A DNA stretch of 64,000 nt, from positions 3,540,666 to 3,604,665 of the forward strand of contig CBDHEI010000002.1 of the NCBI GenBank assembly GCA_965262055.1, given 5' to 3'. Below the pieces are notes generated by a model that saw only the letters and a program-made list of their open reading frames with translations, did not search any database and was not told the DNA's origin. Below are positions 18,250 through 26,078 of this stretch, in pieces. Position numbers and translations under genes: made by a program. Source of the stretch: G958296245 sp965262055 (lineage in GTDB: Bacteria > Chloroflexota > Dehalococcoidia > Lucifugimonadales > G958296245). The first letter of the stretch is position 1; each line of letters begins with the position of its first letter.

Positions 18250-18894
18250 GTGAGCACCAAGACTCTATCGGACAAGCAGCAGAGGATACTAGAGTTTATC
18301 GGGGAATTCCTGGACGAGCACCACTTCCCGCCCACGGTGCGGGACATACAAGCGGGATGCGAGATAAGCTCAACCTCCGTGGTCGACTACAACCTCCGCA
18401 TCCTCCAGAGGGAGGGCTACCTCAAGCGGCAGGCCGAGGTCTCCCGCGGCATCGAGCTGCTCGACGACAGCTTTAGCCCCAGGCGCGACATGGTCCACGT
18501 GCCCATCCTCGGCACCATCGCCGCCGGAGAACCCCTCCAGATACCCTCGTCCGACACCTGGAAGGCCGTGGAGATAGACAGCGTCGACCTGCCGTCCTTC
18601 ATGACCGGGGGCAAGCCCGAAGTCTTCGCACTAAGGGTCAAGGGCGAGTCGATGATCGACGCGCTCGTAGCCGACGGCGACCTCGTGCTCATGGAGCCCG
18701 TCAGCCGACCCGAAAACGGCGACATGGTAGCCGCCTTCCTCAAGGACAAGGAAGAAGTCACCCTGAAGCACTTCCAGGTCCATAACGGCACGGTCACCCT
18801 GCACCCGGCCAACAGCTCCATGACCCCAATAGAGGTCCCAGCCGAAAACGTCTCGGTCCAGGGCAGAGTCGTAGGCGTAGTCCGTACAATGTAG
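18250..18894 (+). CDS. lexA: LexA repressor/autopeptidase
   Basis: LexA represses SOS genes until RecA filaments trigger its self-cleavage. The GTG at 18250, after GAGAGGACAGTACA, gives 214 residues. The winged-helix DNA-binding domain is at 1-70 (PPTVRDIQAGCEISSTS). The cleavage site is Ala92-Gly93 (in TIAAGEP), the catalytic Ser134 is in GESMID and the Lys173 in VTLKHF. Length and spacing match the family. Its promoter contains its probable operator, and a stem-loop follows the stop. Confidence 0.93.
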   Translation: MSTKTLSDKQQRILEFIGEFLDEHHFPPTVRDIQAGCEISSTSVVDYNLRILQREGYLKRQAEVSRGIELLDDSFSPRRDMVHVPILGTIAAGEPLQIPSSDTWKAVEIDSVDLPSFMTGGKPEVFALRVKGESMIDALVADGDLVLMEPVSRPENGDMVAAFLKDKEEVTLKHFQVHNGTVTLHPANSSMTPIEVPAENVSVQGRVVGVVRTM

Positions 18895-18896
18895 CC

Positions 18897-18926
18897 GTCA
18901 GGCTGCGGCGGGCGCCGTAGCCTGAC
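18897..18926 (+). terminator. Stem-loop after lexA
   Basis: GTCAGGCTGCGGC (18897-18909) pairs with GCCGTAGCCTGAC (18914-18926) around a GGGC loop, with one mismatch. Only a short ATTTT follows, four bases further, so this is a modest intrinsic terminator or an RNA-stabilising hairpin. Confidence 0.6.
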
Positions 18927-19044
18927 GCGGATTTTCACACCTTGGCTGCCCGGCCACGATTAGAAACAGCTACGCTTACAACCACGAGACGCCGCTCGGT
19001 ACCACACTCAGGGTGTCGGCGATGGCGCGTTTTAGGGGAAACGG

Positions 19045-19941
19045 GACGCTACATTCCCTAAGCCGGACATCTATGAGTACCTCGAAGAGCGGCACGTCCT
19101 TTACGCTACAAGACTCCCCGGCAACGAGGTGCTGCAACGGGAGATCGTCCCTCTGCTCAGGAGGCCTGTGGGCAGGCCGCCGAAGCGTCCAGTGATCCGA
19201 TACGACGACTTTTGGTATCGTGCCGGGAGTTGGGACCGTGCTCGGCGGGTGGTGGCCAAGGTGGAGTGGCACAGGGGAGAGCTGTTCCCCCGGGTGGGCT
19301 TCATAGTCACGAACATGACGGCTGGCCCCGAAGGAGTGGTGCGTTTCTACAATGGTCGAGGGACAGCCGAGCAGTGGATCAAAGAGGGTAAGTACGCCCT
19401 CAACTGGACTCGGCTGTCGTGCCATCGGTTCGTGGCCAACCGGGTGCGTCTGTCTCTGTTCGTCCTGGCATACAACCTTGGGAACTTCCTTCGCCGGCTG
19501 TGTCTGCCCAAGGCGGTCAAGCACTGGTCGCTGCGGAGCGTGCAGGTCAAGCTGATCAAGATGGGAGGCCGTCTGGTGCGGCACTCCCGGTGGTTGATCT
19601 TTCAGTTGTCCGAGATGTCGGTTCCTCGAAGGTTGTTCCAGGGAGTGTTGGATCGTATCGGCCGGTTATCGCCGGCGCCAAGCTGAGGGAGAATGCAACC
19701 ACGATCTTGTCAAGAGGGGGAGAGCGCTCCAGGGAGTCGGTTTGTCTTCAATGCGCTTTCACCCCACTGGCAGGGGACACGAGGACGATGAAGACGGACA
19801 AGAAGGGTGCTCTACGACTGCAAACGCATCTCTTATTGGACAGACCGACGATTGACTGGCCTTGCAGGACCTGACTATGATGCTAACATCTCGTTTGGGC
19901 TGCCCTTTGAGTCTGAAAACCCCCAATATGGGAAATCCCGG
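19045..19941 (+). mobile_element. 5'-truncated IS1380-like element with transposase remnant
   Basis: Homology to the complete copy (40574-42321) begins near 19045, equivalent to about 41425, and continues to the shared right end at 19941. The transposase remnant (19061-19686) covers roughly the last 208 codons, from KPDIYEYLEE onward, with scattered substitutions such as RLPGNEVLQREIV. The first two thirds and the left inverted repeat are missing, so it cannot move by itself. It marks the left border of island A, directly after the lexA terminator region. Confidence 0.85.
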
Positions 19942-20084
19942 CTAACTATTCTCCAATCGTGTTGGATCCCCCAATTTGCTCCTGTGTCAAGTCGCCTGTC
20001 AAGGGCGGAGTAATCTTAGGACACGGGGTGTCGACGGCCAGCGAAAATGTCACTCGTGCTGCTCGCGATGATAACAGACGGCAC

Positions 20085-20252
20085 CTATCCGACCCGCTCC
20101 CGCTTCATGGGCGGGCTCACAGCTTCCATGTACTTCTTCGCCGTGTCCCGATGGATGCCGACTTCCCGGGCGACCCCTCGAATCGACAACCCCCTGCGCT
20201 TCGCCTTCTGAACAGCGTTCCACCTTGCCGTCTGAAGTGGAGTGGGCCTTCT
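20085..20252 (-). pseudogene. HTH fragment of a transposase (IS21/ISL3-like)
   Basis: The last 55 codons of a minus-strand frame read QTARWNAVQ, GLSIRGVAREVGIHRDTAKK and YMEAVSPP, a helix-turn-helix of the kind found in IS21 IstA and some ISL3 transposases. Neither a catalytic core nor a clear start is present. The rest of the frame upstream (to about 20501) has no recognisable content. I treat it as a relic. Confidence 0.5.
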
Positions 20253-20747
20253 ACTTGACCTGTCAGGGGCCTTGCGGACTCTGACAGTGCCGTTGTCGAC
20301 AGCGGTGTCGTCAGCATCGGTGATGTCCGTTCCGGTCTCGAGTGCTGCCAGGGCTGCGTCCCAGCGCCTGCCCAGACCGTTGAGACCGCCATGTGTGGGT
20401 GTCCCGACTCCTGAGGTTCTTGTCCACGGATACAACCCGCTGGTCGCTTCTGGACAACGGACGTACGGGCCTTGTCGAGTTGGTTCTGCAGCCGAAGCCA
20501 CGGGTTCAGCCCGTGCGCCCGTCTATACAGGCGTCAACGCCCTTCCACTAGCACCGCGTCTGTACCGCCGTGGACCTACTTCTAGGCACTTCGTGACGGC
20601 GTAGGCCGTCCACCTCGACCGCGCCACACACAGACGCCGGCGGCTTACCAGCCCCGCCGTTGCGGCGCGACCTGCGGGTGCGCGTGTCACGTCTTCGACC
20701 ACTGCTAGGCCCGGCGGCCTGCAAAGCCAAGTGAGGAGAACAGCCTA
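20253..20747. other. Gap without recognised gene
   Basis: This 495-bp stretch between the HTH relic and the first small island gene shows no convincing frame, RNA or repeat. It ends with the leader GTGAGGAGAACAGCCTA, which holds the ribosome site of the next gene. Confidence 0.5.
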
Positions 20748-21002
20748 ATGTTTGTCGCGCTACTATCCAGTGGTGAATACATACAGCTTGAAGAGGGTGA
20801 ATCTGACGTGAGTATCTGGCAGGTTCCCGACGACTTTGCTTTCGACCAGGGCGGCGAGGTCGAGCGGATAGCATGGGACGGTCAAGATGTCTTCTCTGTG
20901 TTCCTAGAAGCTGGGGGGAGCCTGGCCTGCTGGGAGAGGCCAGGGATCAAACGCTACCCGGCGGCTTCCAACTGCCCGGTGTGCTCAGGAGAGGAGGAGT
21001 AA
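20748..21002 (+). CDS. Small hypothetical protein with C-terminal CPVC
   Basis: An 84-residue acidic protein of unknown function, started by an ATG six bases after GAGGAGAA. It has a beta-rich pattern (DVSIWQVPDD, VFSVFLEAGGSLACW) and ends with CPVCSGEEE. Its stop TAA abuts the ATG of the next gene. It probably belongs to a small mobile-element operon. Confidence 0.6.
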   Translation: MFVALLSSGEYIQLEEGESDVSIWQVPDDFAFDQGGEVERIAWDGQDVFSVFLEAGGSLACWERPGIKRYPAASNCPVCSGEEE

Positions 21003-21209
21003 ATGCCCAAAGGATTCTGTCGATACTGCGACGAGCCCTTCGCCGGCGACCCCACAGTGGGACACCCGAGCCACATGGAACGGGATTGCCGTGATGAGAT
21101 CGACGGCCATCTGAGACGAGCGGTGACGGGCCTGGCGTTCCCAGACCAATCCGACTCCGTTCTCAGAAACAGCCTGAACAGAGGTTTGGAATGGAGGCGA
21201 ACCGCCTGA
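21003..21209 (+). CDS. Small Zn-binding-like hypothetical protein
   Basis: A 68-residue protein with FCRYCDEPF and a later GHPSHMERDC, a plausible CCHC zinc site. It starts directly at the preceding stop (GGAGTAAATG), with GAGGAGGAG serving as both the last codons and ribosome site, which implies translational coupling. Function unknown. Confidence 0.6.
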   Translation: MPKGFCRYCDEPFAGDPTVGHPSHMERDCRDEIDGHLRRAVTGLAFPDQSDSVLRNSLNRGLEWRRTA

Positions 21210-21352
21210 TGAGCACCCGCGACTGCTGCGAAGCAGGGCAATGCCCAACGTGCGAAGGAACCGGAATCTACCCGGACTTGCCGGTCGAGGAGCCGTGCGT
21301 CGAGTGCGACGGCTCTGGCGTCTGCCCGGTGTGCTTCGGAGAGGAAGATTGA
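21191..21352 (+). CDS. 53-residue DnaJ-type zinc-finger miniprotein
   Basis: The frame opens with ATG at 21191, overlapping the previous gene by 19 bp, and encodes CPTCEGTGIYPD followed by CVECDGSGVCPVC. CxxCxGxG repeats are the zinc-binding units of the DnaJ cysteine-rich domain, here stand-alone with no J domain. Such miniproteins occur in phages and plasmids; a chaperone-like or protein-binding role is a guess. It ends the small operon, before an inverted-repeat region. Confidence 0.55.
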   Translation: MEANRLMSTRDCCEAGQCPTCEGTGIYPDLPVEEPCVECDGSGVCPVCFGEED

Positions 21353-21418
21353 GGCACGGTAGGCTGATTACGAAATCCGTAATGACTCCACCGCGCGCAC
21401 GCACGTGAGCTAGAAGTG

Positions 21419-21473
21419 GGTCGACCGTTACAACCGTTACAAATGGCTGTTGTAACGGTTGTAACGGTCGACC
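21419..21473. repeat. Perfect 24-bp inverted repeat with 7-bp spacer
   Basis: The left arm 21419-21442 (GGTCGACCGTTACAACCGTT and four further bases) is the exact reverse complement of 21450-21473, around ATGGCTG. Each arm holds two direct CCGTTACAA units, so the site has four copies of a 9-mer in symmetric arrangement. Nearby ATTACGAAATCCGTAAT (21368-21384) is another dyad. An operator, replication iteron set or attachment-related site is possible; there is no T-run for termination. Confidence 0.8.
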
Positions 21474-21519
21474 TACGTATGTCTGAGGAAAAGGGGGCGA
21501 ACGCTTTTCGTAATCGCAC

Positions 21520-22299
21520 ATGACCCCCGATCCCAAGCTAGACAACCCCAAGTGTTCGCCGACTGTTCTATGCCGTCACTCCTACGTCACGGAGTTCGAC
21601 AACGTGGCTGTCGACCGGGAGAGCCGCGACCTACAGCGGATAGCCTGTCTGAACAGCGCGGACATCATCGTGACCCATTCGCCGGACTCTGTCCGCTTCA
21701 TGCACCGTGGCGGCGGTTGGGTCGAGCACGACGGGGAATCCATCGCGCAAGTGGAGGTCATGCTATTCAGGGCCTACACTGCCATCGAGACTCAGATCTA
21801 CGCTGGGGACAGCGGGTTGCTCGTGGGGCTGGACCCGCTAGAGCACTACACCGGGTACATCCCGGAGGGCCAAGACACGGACTTCTACCAGTCGATAGTG
21901 GATGACATGCGGACAAGGGCCATGCTCCGTGTAGACCAACTGCGTAAATCCGTGACACGCCGCCACCTTTCGGCTTTGGCTGCCTGCGTTCCGGTGTACG
22001 CTCAGGATCACCAGGCCTATCCCCCGTTGACCAGACTGCCAGCAGCGGACTTTGACCAAGTCAAGCAATGGCCGGTGATCGCGTTGGCAGCGGGCGGGGC
22101 CATTGACCTGCGCCCTGAGTCCACTGCCCATGGCAAAAGCGGCATTAGAGGGACCAGCCAAGCGCGAGGGCGTCCAGGTCATGGCGGCGGAGATGCAAGT
22201 GGCCTCGTGGCACGGCCTGATCGAGGCGCTCCAGGCGAACGCATCTACGCTCCCAGAGTCCGCTGTGACCGTCTTGGGCGGGCAAGATGCACTGCTTGA
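21520..22299 (+). pseudogene. Fragment resembling the N-terminus of a D5-type primase/helicase
   Basis: The first 200 or so residues resemble the N-terminal part of phage/plasmid D5 primases: HSPDSVRFMHRGGGWVEHDG parallels the 'RY.P.WG.W..WDG' block and WPVIALAAGGAIDLRPES the 'NGxxDLxTG' block. The ATP-binding helicase part is absent. From about 22120 the frame is Gly/Arg-rich shadow sequence of the next gene, so the gene was truncated there. Assignment rests on these two motifs only. Such a gene would fit a replication module of island A. Confidence 0.35.
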
Positions 22300-22482
22300 C
22301 CATCTCGCCGGCTTCATCGAGCGGTACTGCGACTTTCCCTTCGATGCGAAGCGTGGACGGAGGAGCTGCTACCGGATTTGCGGCGCGCGGCGGTGCAGGC
22401 CACCGAGGACGCCCGAGAGAGGGCTCAGGCGCAGCTACTGAAGCGTGGCGCGGCCCTGCAGCAGCTTGCAATCAGGGGGTGA
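22130..22482 (+). pseudogene. Hypothetical island gene, frameshifted
   Basis: The frame starts MAKAALEGPAKREGVQVM and reads to FPFDAKR at about 22350. A frame shifted by one base then continues WTEELLPDLRRAAVQATEDA up to a TGA at 22482, both parts helical and protein-like. A single-base indel near 22352 explains this. The 3' part (from 22384) is shared with island B at 36757, where it is again degraded. Function unknown. Confidence 0.5.
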
Positions 22483-22487
22483 AGTCA

Positions 22488-22817
22488 ATGGCAAAAGACG
22501 AAGCGAGAATTATCCGAGCGAGTGACGTTCCGCTCACGCGGCGGCCAAAATTCTGGCCGCCTGAGCCCTTCCAGATGGAATGTCCGTAGGACTGGCGGCG
22601 TGGTGTGGTAGTCGTGTGGAGCTCGGAGCCGTCGCCGGGGTACTGCTACCTTCAACTGCTGGGTACCGACCGCGCCGTGACGGTCGCGGGGCATCGCGTG
22701 ATGTTCGGAGGCCGGAACGCACCGCAACGCGCGATACGACCGGTCGGGTTGTGGCACCGGCGGCGGGCGCCATGGCGGACCGTCTACGAGATGCTTGAGC
22801 GGAAGGAAGCGGCATGA
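22488..22817 (+). pseudogene. Hypothetical island gene, copy A, with in-frame TAG
   Basis: Homologous over the whole length to the intact 109-residue gene at 36858-37187. A TCG serine codon of copy B (after QMECP) is TAG here at 22587, splitting the frame. The remainder stays in frame to YEMLERKEAA, and its stop overlaps the next ATG (ATGA). Apart from the stop only a handful of substitutions separate the copies. Confidence 0.75.
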
Positions 22818-23020
22818 CCTACCGCCAGCCTGAGACGTGTCCGCGCTGCCGCGGCGCGGTTCGCCAGCTTTGGGACGGCGACGATCCGAAGTGCATTCGC
22901 TGCGGCTGGGCGGACTACACGCGCCCGCTCCGCGCTGTGGACACGGGGATTCAGGTTCCGCTGTCGGAGGACTTCGAGATCGAAAGGCTGATGTTCAACG
23001 AGCTGGGGAGTGCGGCATGA
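22814..23020 (+). CDS. Zinc-ribbon-like small protein
   Basis: A 68-residue protein, MTYRQPETCPRCRG then KCIRCGWADY, so two CxxC pairs form a likely zinc ribbon. It begins at the ATGA overlap with the upstream gene and ends at another ATGA overlap. The first 21 residues are shared with the island B gene at 37184; after DNA position 22876 the two islands diverge completely, marking a recombination point. Confidence 0.6.
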   Translation: MTYRQPETCPRCRGAVRQLWDGDDPKCIRCGWADYTRPLRAVDTGIQVPLSEDFEIERLMFNELGSAA

Positions 23021-23172
23021 GCCACGACAGGGGGGTAGCGACCAAGGCGGAAACCCACCGCGCCGCCCGCTGGCAGGGGGCAGGGCGTGGCGGAAGGGGT
23101 GCAGAGCCCCCAGCATGGTCAAGGCCCGTTACCACCGCTCTACGGGGCTCCGTCCGCCAGCGCTGCGCATGA
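23017..23172 (+). CDS. Short Arg/Gly-rich ORF, coupled start
   Basis: A 51-codon frame opening at the ATGA overlap with the zinc-ribbon gene. The sequence (SHDRGVATKAETHRAARWQG) is not informative, and the second half is low-complexity. The coupled start is the only support. Confidence 0.3.
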   Translation: MSHDRGVATKAETHRAARWQGAGRGGRGAEPPAWSRPVTTALRGSVRQRCA

Positions 23173-23267
23173 GCAGCTCAACGCCCCTGTCGCTAACGCC
23201 GCTGCCAACTCCCCCGGCCAGCGTCGCGGCGGCCCTTGGCTTGGGCTTGGGCAGGGGGTCAAGCGGC

Positions 23268-23495
23268 TCAGTCGGCGTCGGCCGGTGCGGCCACCTCGAT
23301 GGGCGCAGCCTCCGCCGGCGCGGCCAGCTCATGGACCTGGCCATCGAGGGGGGCCACATCGCCGACCGCGGGGGGCGTCTGCGTGTCTCCGGTATCGTTG
23401 CCCAGCCTCAGGGCATGGGCGCGCTTGCCGTCGAGAGTAGAGCCCTCGTGACCGGCGTCCGGCGTAAGCGGGCGGGCCTTACCTAGACCGCGCAC
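23268..23495 (-). pseudogene. Island gene copy A, C-terminally altered
   Basis: A 75-codon frame from GTG 23495 matches residues 1-75 of the 110-residue gene at 39901-40233 (LGKARPLTP, LRLGNDTGDTQTPPAVGD). It stops at ADAD instead of continuing to the Cys-containing end seen in copy B. An indel near 23270 appears responsible, because similar sequence (CCCCTGCCCAAGCCCAAG) continues beyond. Confidence 0.5.
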
Positions 23496-23728
23496 CCGAT
23501 AGCCTACGCGCCGCGACCTCCACAAGGTCGGTCTCCGGGACGGGCGGCGGCGGAAGAATCGTTCCCAAGTCATCCCGCACGTCCACATAGGTCTTGCGGT
23601 TACATATCCGACTCGCGACCTTCACGGTGGACGTTGTACTTCCGGCTCAGGTCTTTGATTGGGTGTCCGGCGTCGAAGAACCTCCTCATCGCGCTGATCT
23701 CCCCCGCTGATAGTCGTCGTCTCCTCAT
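23479..23728 (-). pseudogene. Small HTH-like island gene, copy A, frameshifted
   Basis: The start MRRRRLSAGEISAMRRFFDA matches the gene at 39672-39917, and AGHPIKDLSRKYNVHR is a clean helix-turn-helix. Copy A carries four bases more than copy B at about 23640, so its frame stops at 23600. The HTH reads better in A and the C-terminus in B, so both copies may have shifted from an ancestor. The C-terminal part overlaps the start of the next gene, as in B. Confidence 0.5.
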
Positions 23729-23854
23729 TGGTTCGTTCACCTCCCGTGACACACCTTGGGTACATCTTGTCAACCCTGTCCGCGTGACGTGTACGCTCGC
23801 TCATGCACATCTTATCTCCTGCATCCAGCTACAAATTGTTTGTGTTTGAGCCTA

Positions 23855-23885
23855 AGAGCGAGGATATTATATATTTAGAGAGATA
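23855..23885 (-). promoter_or_regulatory. AT-rich promoter-like block (copy A)
   Basis: A 30-bp AT-rich stretch in otherwise G+C-rich DNA contains TATTATATATTTAGAGAG (plus strand), equivalent to 39516-39545 in island B. Its position upstream of the HTH gene in both copies, and its conservation, suggest a promoter with a -10 in TATAATATCC. Confidence 0.4.
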
Positions 23886-23920
23886 TTTCCTGGCACCACG
23901 CCGATGGCCCCTGGGGGGGG

Positions 23921-24130
23921 CTACCCTGGGCCGGCGAACCCTCCGAGTCGGCGGCGTTGGTGATGCCGTCGGTAGTGGCGGCGGCTCGTGCGGCGGCTGA
24001 GCTCCTTGCGGTTATACCGGCTGCACCCCGCGGCGCAGGTGATCGCCGTGGGGAACCTCTGCCGTCTGGCCTCTGAGATGCGGCAGCGGCAGACAACGCA
24101 CAGTACCCTTCGCGCCGTCGCGCCTGTCAC
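23921..24130 (-). CDS. Cys-rich basic small protein, copy A
   Basis: A 69-residue protein with CVVCRCRISEARRQR and later CAAGC, a probable zinc site followed by a His/Arg-rich tail. It begins at a GTGA overlap with the stop of the upstream gene at 24127. Nearly identical to 39270-39479 in island B. A DNA- or RNA-binding role is suggested by charge only. Confidence 0.55.
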   Translation of the reverse strand: MTGATARRVLCVVCRCRISEARRQRFPTAITCAAGCSRYNRKELSRRTSRRHYRRHHQRRRLGGFAGPG

Positions 24131-24440
24131 TCCGCCGGCCTTCCCGGCGAGAGGTCATCGATGTCAGCGATGTCATCAAGGAACCCTGCGAGCTGCAACT
24201 CTTCAACCATCTCGGCGTCCGTGAGGTACCGCCCCTCCAGCTCCGCCAGTTGCGTGATCACCATCAGCCCCTTGGCGAAGCGGAGCTCTAGCCCGTGGTA
24301 GTTCGCATACTCACGGACCGAAAGCACCGAGTAGACCACAAAGCCCGCGCGCTCGATGCGGAACAGCACCTTGTCGAGCTCATACGCATACAGGACCACG
24401 GGATCGTATGTCCGGTATGGCTTACGTTCTCGTAGCCCAC
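24127..24440 (-). pseudogene. Island hypothetical gene, copy A, 5' end lost
   Basis: The region encodes RKPYRTYDPVV and then REYANYHGLELRFAKGLMVI, matching the 128-residue gene at 38887-39273 from about its residue 30. The 5' end is replaced by the IS21 fragment at about 24440. The C-terminal half (DAEMVEELQ) is intact with a small insertion (DDIADIDDL). A start at 24399 could still express 90 residues. Confidence 0.6.
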
Positions 24441-24625
24441 ACCCCGGCGAACGGGTCCGGTCGGGTTCGCCACCACCGCTTGCCCTTCTTCTCCGACGGC
24501 AGCCTGCCTCTCTGCCACGTCCGCGCCGTCCGCACGCTCATCCCCGATGCCGCTGCCGCCCCTTGTTGACTCTTGCCTTCCATTAGCTTCTTCCTCAGTA
24601 GCACTACCTGCTGATCTGTGACCAA
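24437..24625 (-). pseudogene. IS21-type IstA transposase, N-terminal fragment
   Basis: A frame started by TTG 24625 behind an AGGAGG site reads MVTDQQVVLLRKKLMEGKSQ, GMSVRTARTWQRG and WRTRPDPFAGVW, the characteristic IstA N-terminal HTH region. It ends abruptly at the junction with the island gene after about 62 codons. The catalytic core is absent. Confidence 0.75.
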
Positions 24626-24679
24626 TCCGGTACCTCCTGTACCAGATGGTCTCCCCCCACGACCGGCAAGAATAGTCAG

Positions 24680-25150
24680 CGTCTACCGGCAAAAGTAATT
24701 GTCGCTGATCACCTGCGGCAGACTCTCCGTCAGAGTCCCGTATGGCGGGAGAAGGATGACCTCCTACGCACCGTTCCAGGCGTGGGGGAGCAGCTCTCCC
24801 TCACCCTTCTGGCCTACCTGCCGGAGTTGGGTACGCTGGATCGTCGGCAGATCGCCGCCCTGGTGGGAGTGGCTCCCTTCAACCGGGACAGCGGTACGCT
24901 GCGGGGTAAACGTACCGTATGGGGTGGGCGCGCCCGGGTTCGTGCCACCCTGTACATGGGAGCGCTGACAGCCAGCCGCTTCAATCCAGTCATACGGGAC
25001 TTCTACCAGAGACTGTTGGCCTACGGTAAGCCGAAGAAGGCGGCTCTTGTCGCTTGCATGCGCAAACTGCTGGTCATCCTCAACTCTATGCTCAAGCATC
25101 GCTCCCCTTGGCGCGATGTGACTCCGAAGGTCGTTACTCATTCCTCTTGA
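24680..25150 (+). pseudogene. IS110-family transposase, C-terminal domain
   Basis: The frame VADHLRQTLRQ, TVPGVGEQLSLTLLAYLPEL, LVGVAPFNRDSG and MRKLLVILNSML is the Transposase_20 domain of IS110/IS116 elements, which carries the serine required with the N-terminal DEDD domain for catalysis. The N-terminal RuvC-like half is missing, as the sequence starts at about 24680 beside the IstA fragment. In-frame from there to the stop, with no damage, but inactive. Confidence 0.8.
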
Positions 25151-25314
25151 CATTCAACACGGTTGCTATAAGGTCACTGCTCGCCGAAGCCGTCGACACC
25201 GTGTGGGCCACCTCGAGATCAGGTCGACAGATCATTCTGAAGGCATCCAAGCCAGTCACATTAAGGGTCAGACCCGAGCCGAGGTGGCCCGGGATTCATC
25301 ATCGCAGTCACATT

Positions 25315-25695
25315 ATGGAGAATGTGACATTGACGCAGAAGGAGCAGGCAAGGCTACGGGTCCTCAACAGCTTGCTGGCAGAGCACATGACTATGGAGCA
25401 GGCGGCCACGTTGATGGGAGTGAGCACACGCCACACCAGGCGTATCCTGGCGGCTTACCGTGAGGAGGGAGCAGCCGCACTCGCTCACGGTCATCGTGGA
25501 CGCCGAGCACCCAACGCGACGCCAGAGTCGCTGAGGTCCGAGGTGCTGCGCCTTGCGCGGTCCCGCTACTCGGGAACCAATCACACTCACCTGAGCGAGC
25601 TGCTCAGAGAGCGCGAGGGCATAGAGGTCGGTCGAACCACACTGCGGCGCATACTGACGAGTGTGTCGATGATCAGGACCTATATACCATCGTGA
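25315..25695 (+). pseudogene. HTH transposase, N-terminal fragment
   Basis: From ATG 25315 the 126-codon frame reads LTQKEQARLRVLNSLLAEHM and GVSTRHTRRILAAYREEG, a transposase HTH typical of elements whose DDE core follows a Pro/Arg-rich linker. It ends at IRTYIPS before any catalytic residue. The inverted repeat CACATTATGGAGAATGTG overlaps the start. GACCTATATACCA occurs twice around 25680 and 25705, near the break. Confidence 0.6.
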
Positions 25696-26078
25696 TCACG
25701 ACCTATATACCACCTCGTCAGGTGGGTGACGGCCCCTGGACACCGTGGTATGCGGACTATTATCACCCTGCGGTTTGAGGGTCAACCACCTCCTTTGCAT
25801 CCAGTCCGTCCAGCAGAGCCCTGTGGGGCGACAACCGCTCCCGGTAGCTGGCGCCTTCTATGACGATCTGGTAGCTGGCGTTGGAGAGCAAACACGTCCG
25901 GATGTTGCATTGTCTCATACTAGGACGGTCGTGCCTGATGGCTATGGCTCGAAATACGTAGCCCCGCAACTGGGTGCGATCCTGGGAGTCTGCGTATTAC
26001 TGTACAATCCATCGGGACTTATGCCCGTCCACCAAGACGCAGACGCGGGGGGGCCGTTGATAGTAGAACCAGCGGCCC
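25696..26078. other. Relic DNA between transposase fragments and the SWIM gene
   Basis: No intact gene. A minus-strand frame (25763-25969) contains ASYQIVIEGASYRERLSPHR, which resembles the end of IstB-like ATPases of IS21 elements; I could not confirm this. The rest shows no structure beyond the direct repeat noted at its left end. Confidence 0.3.
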
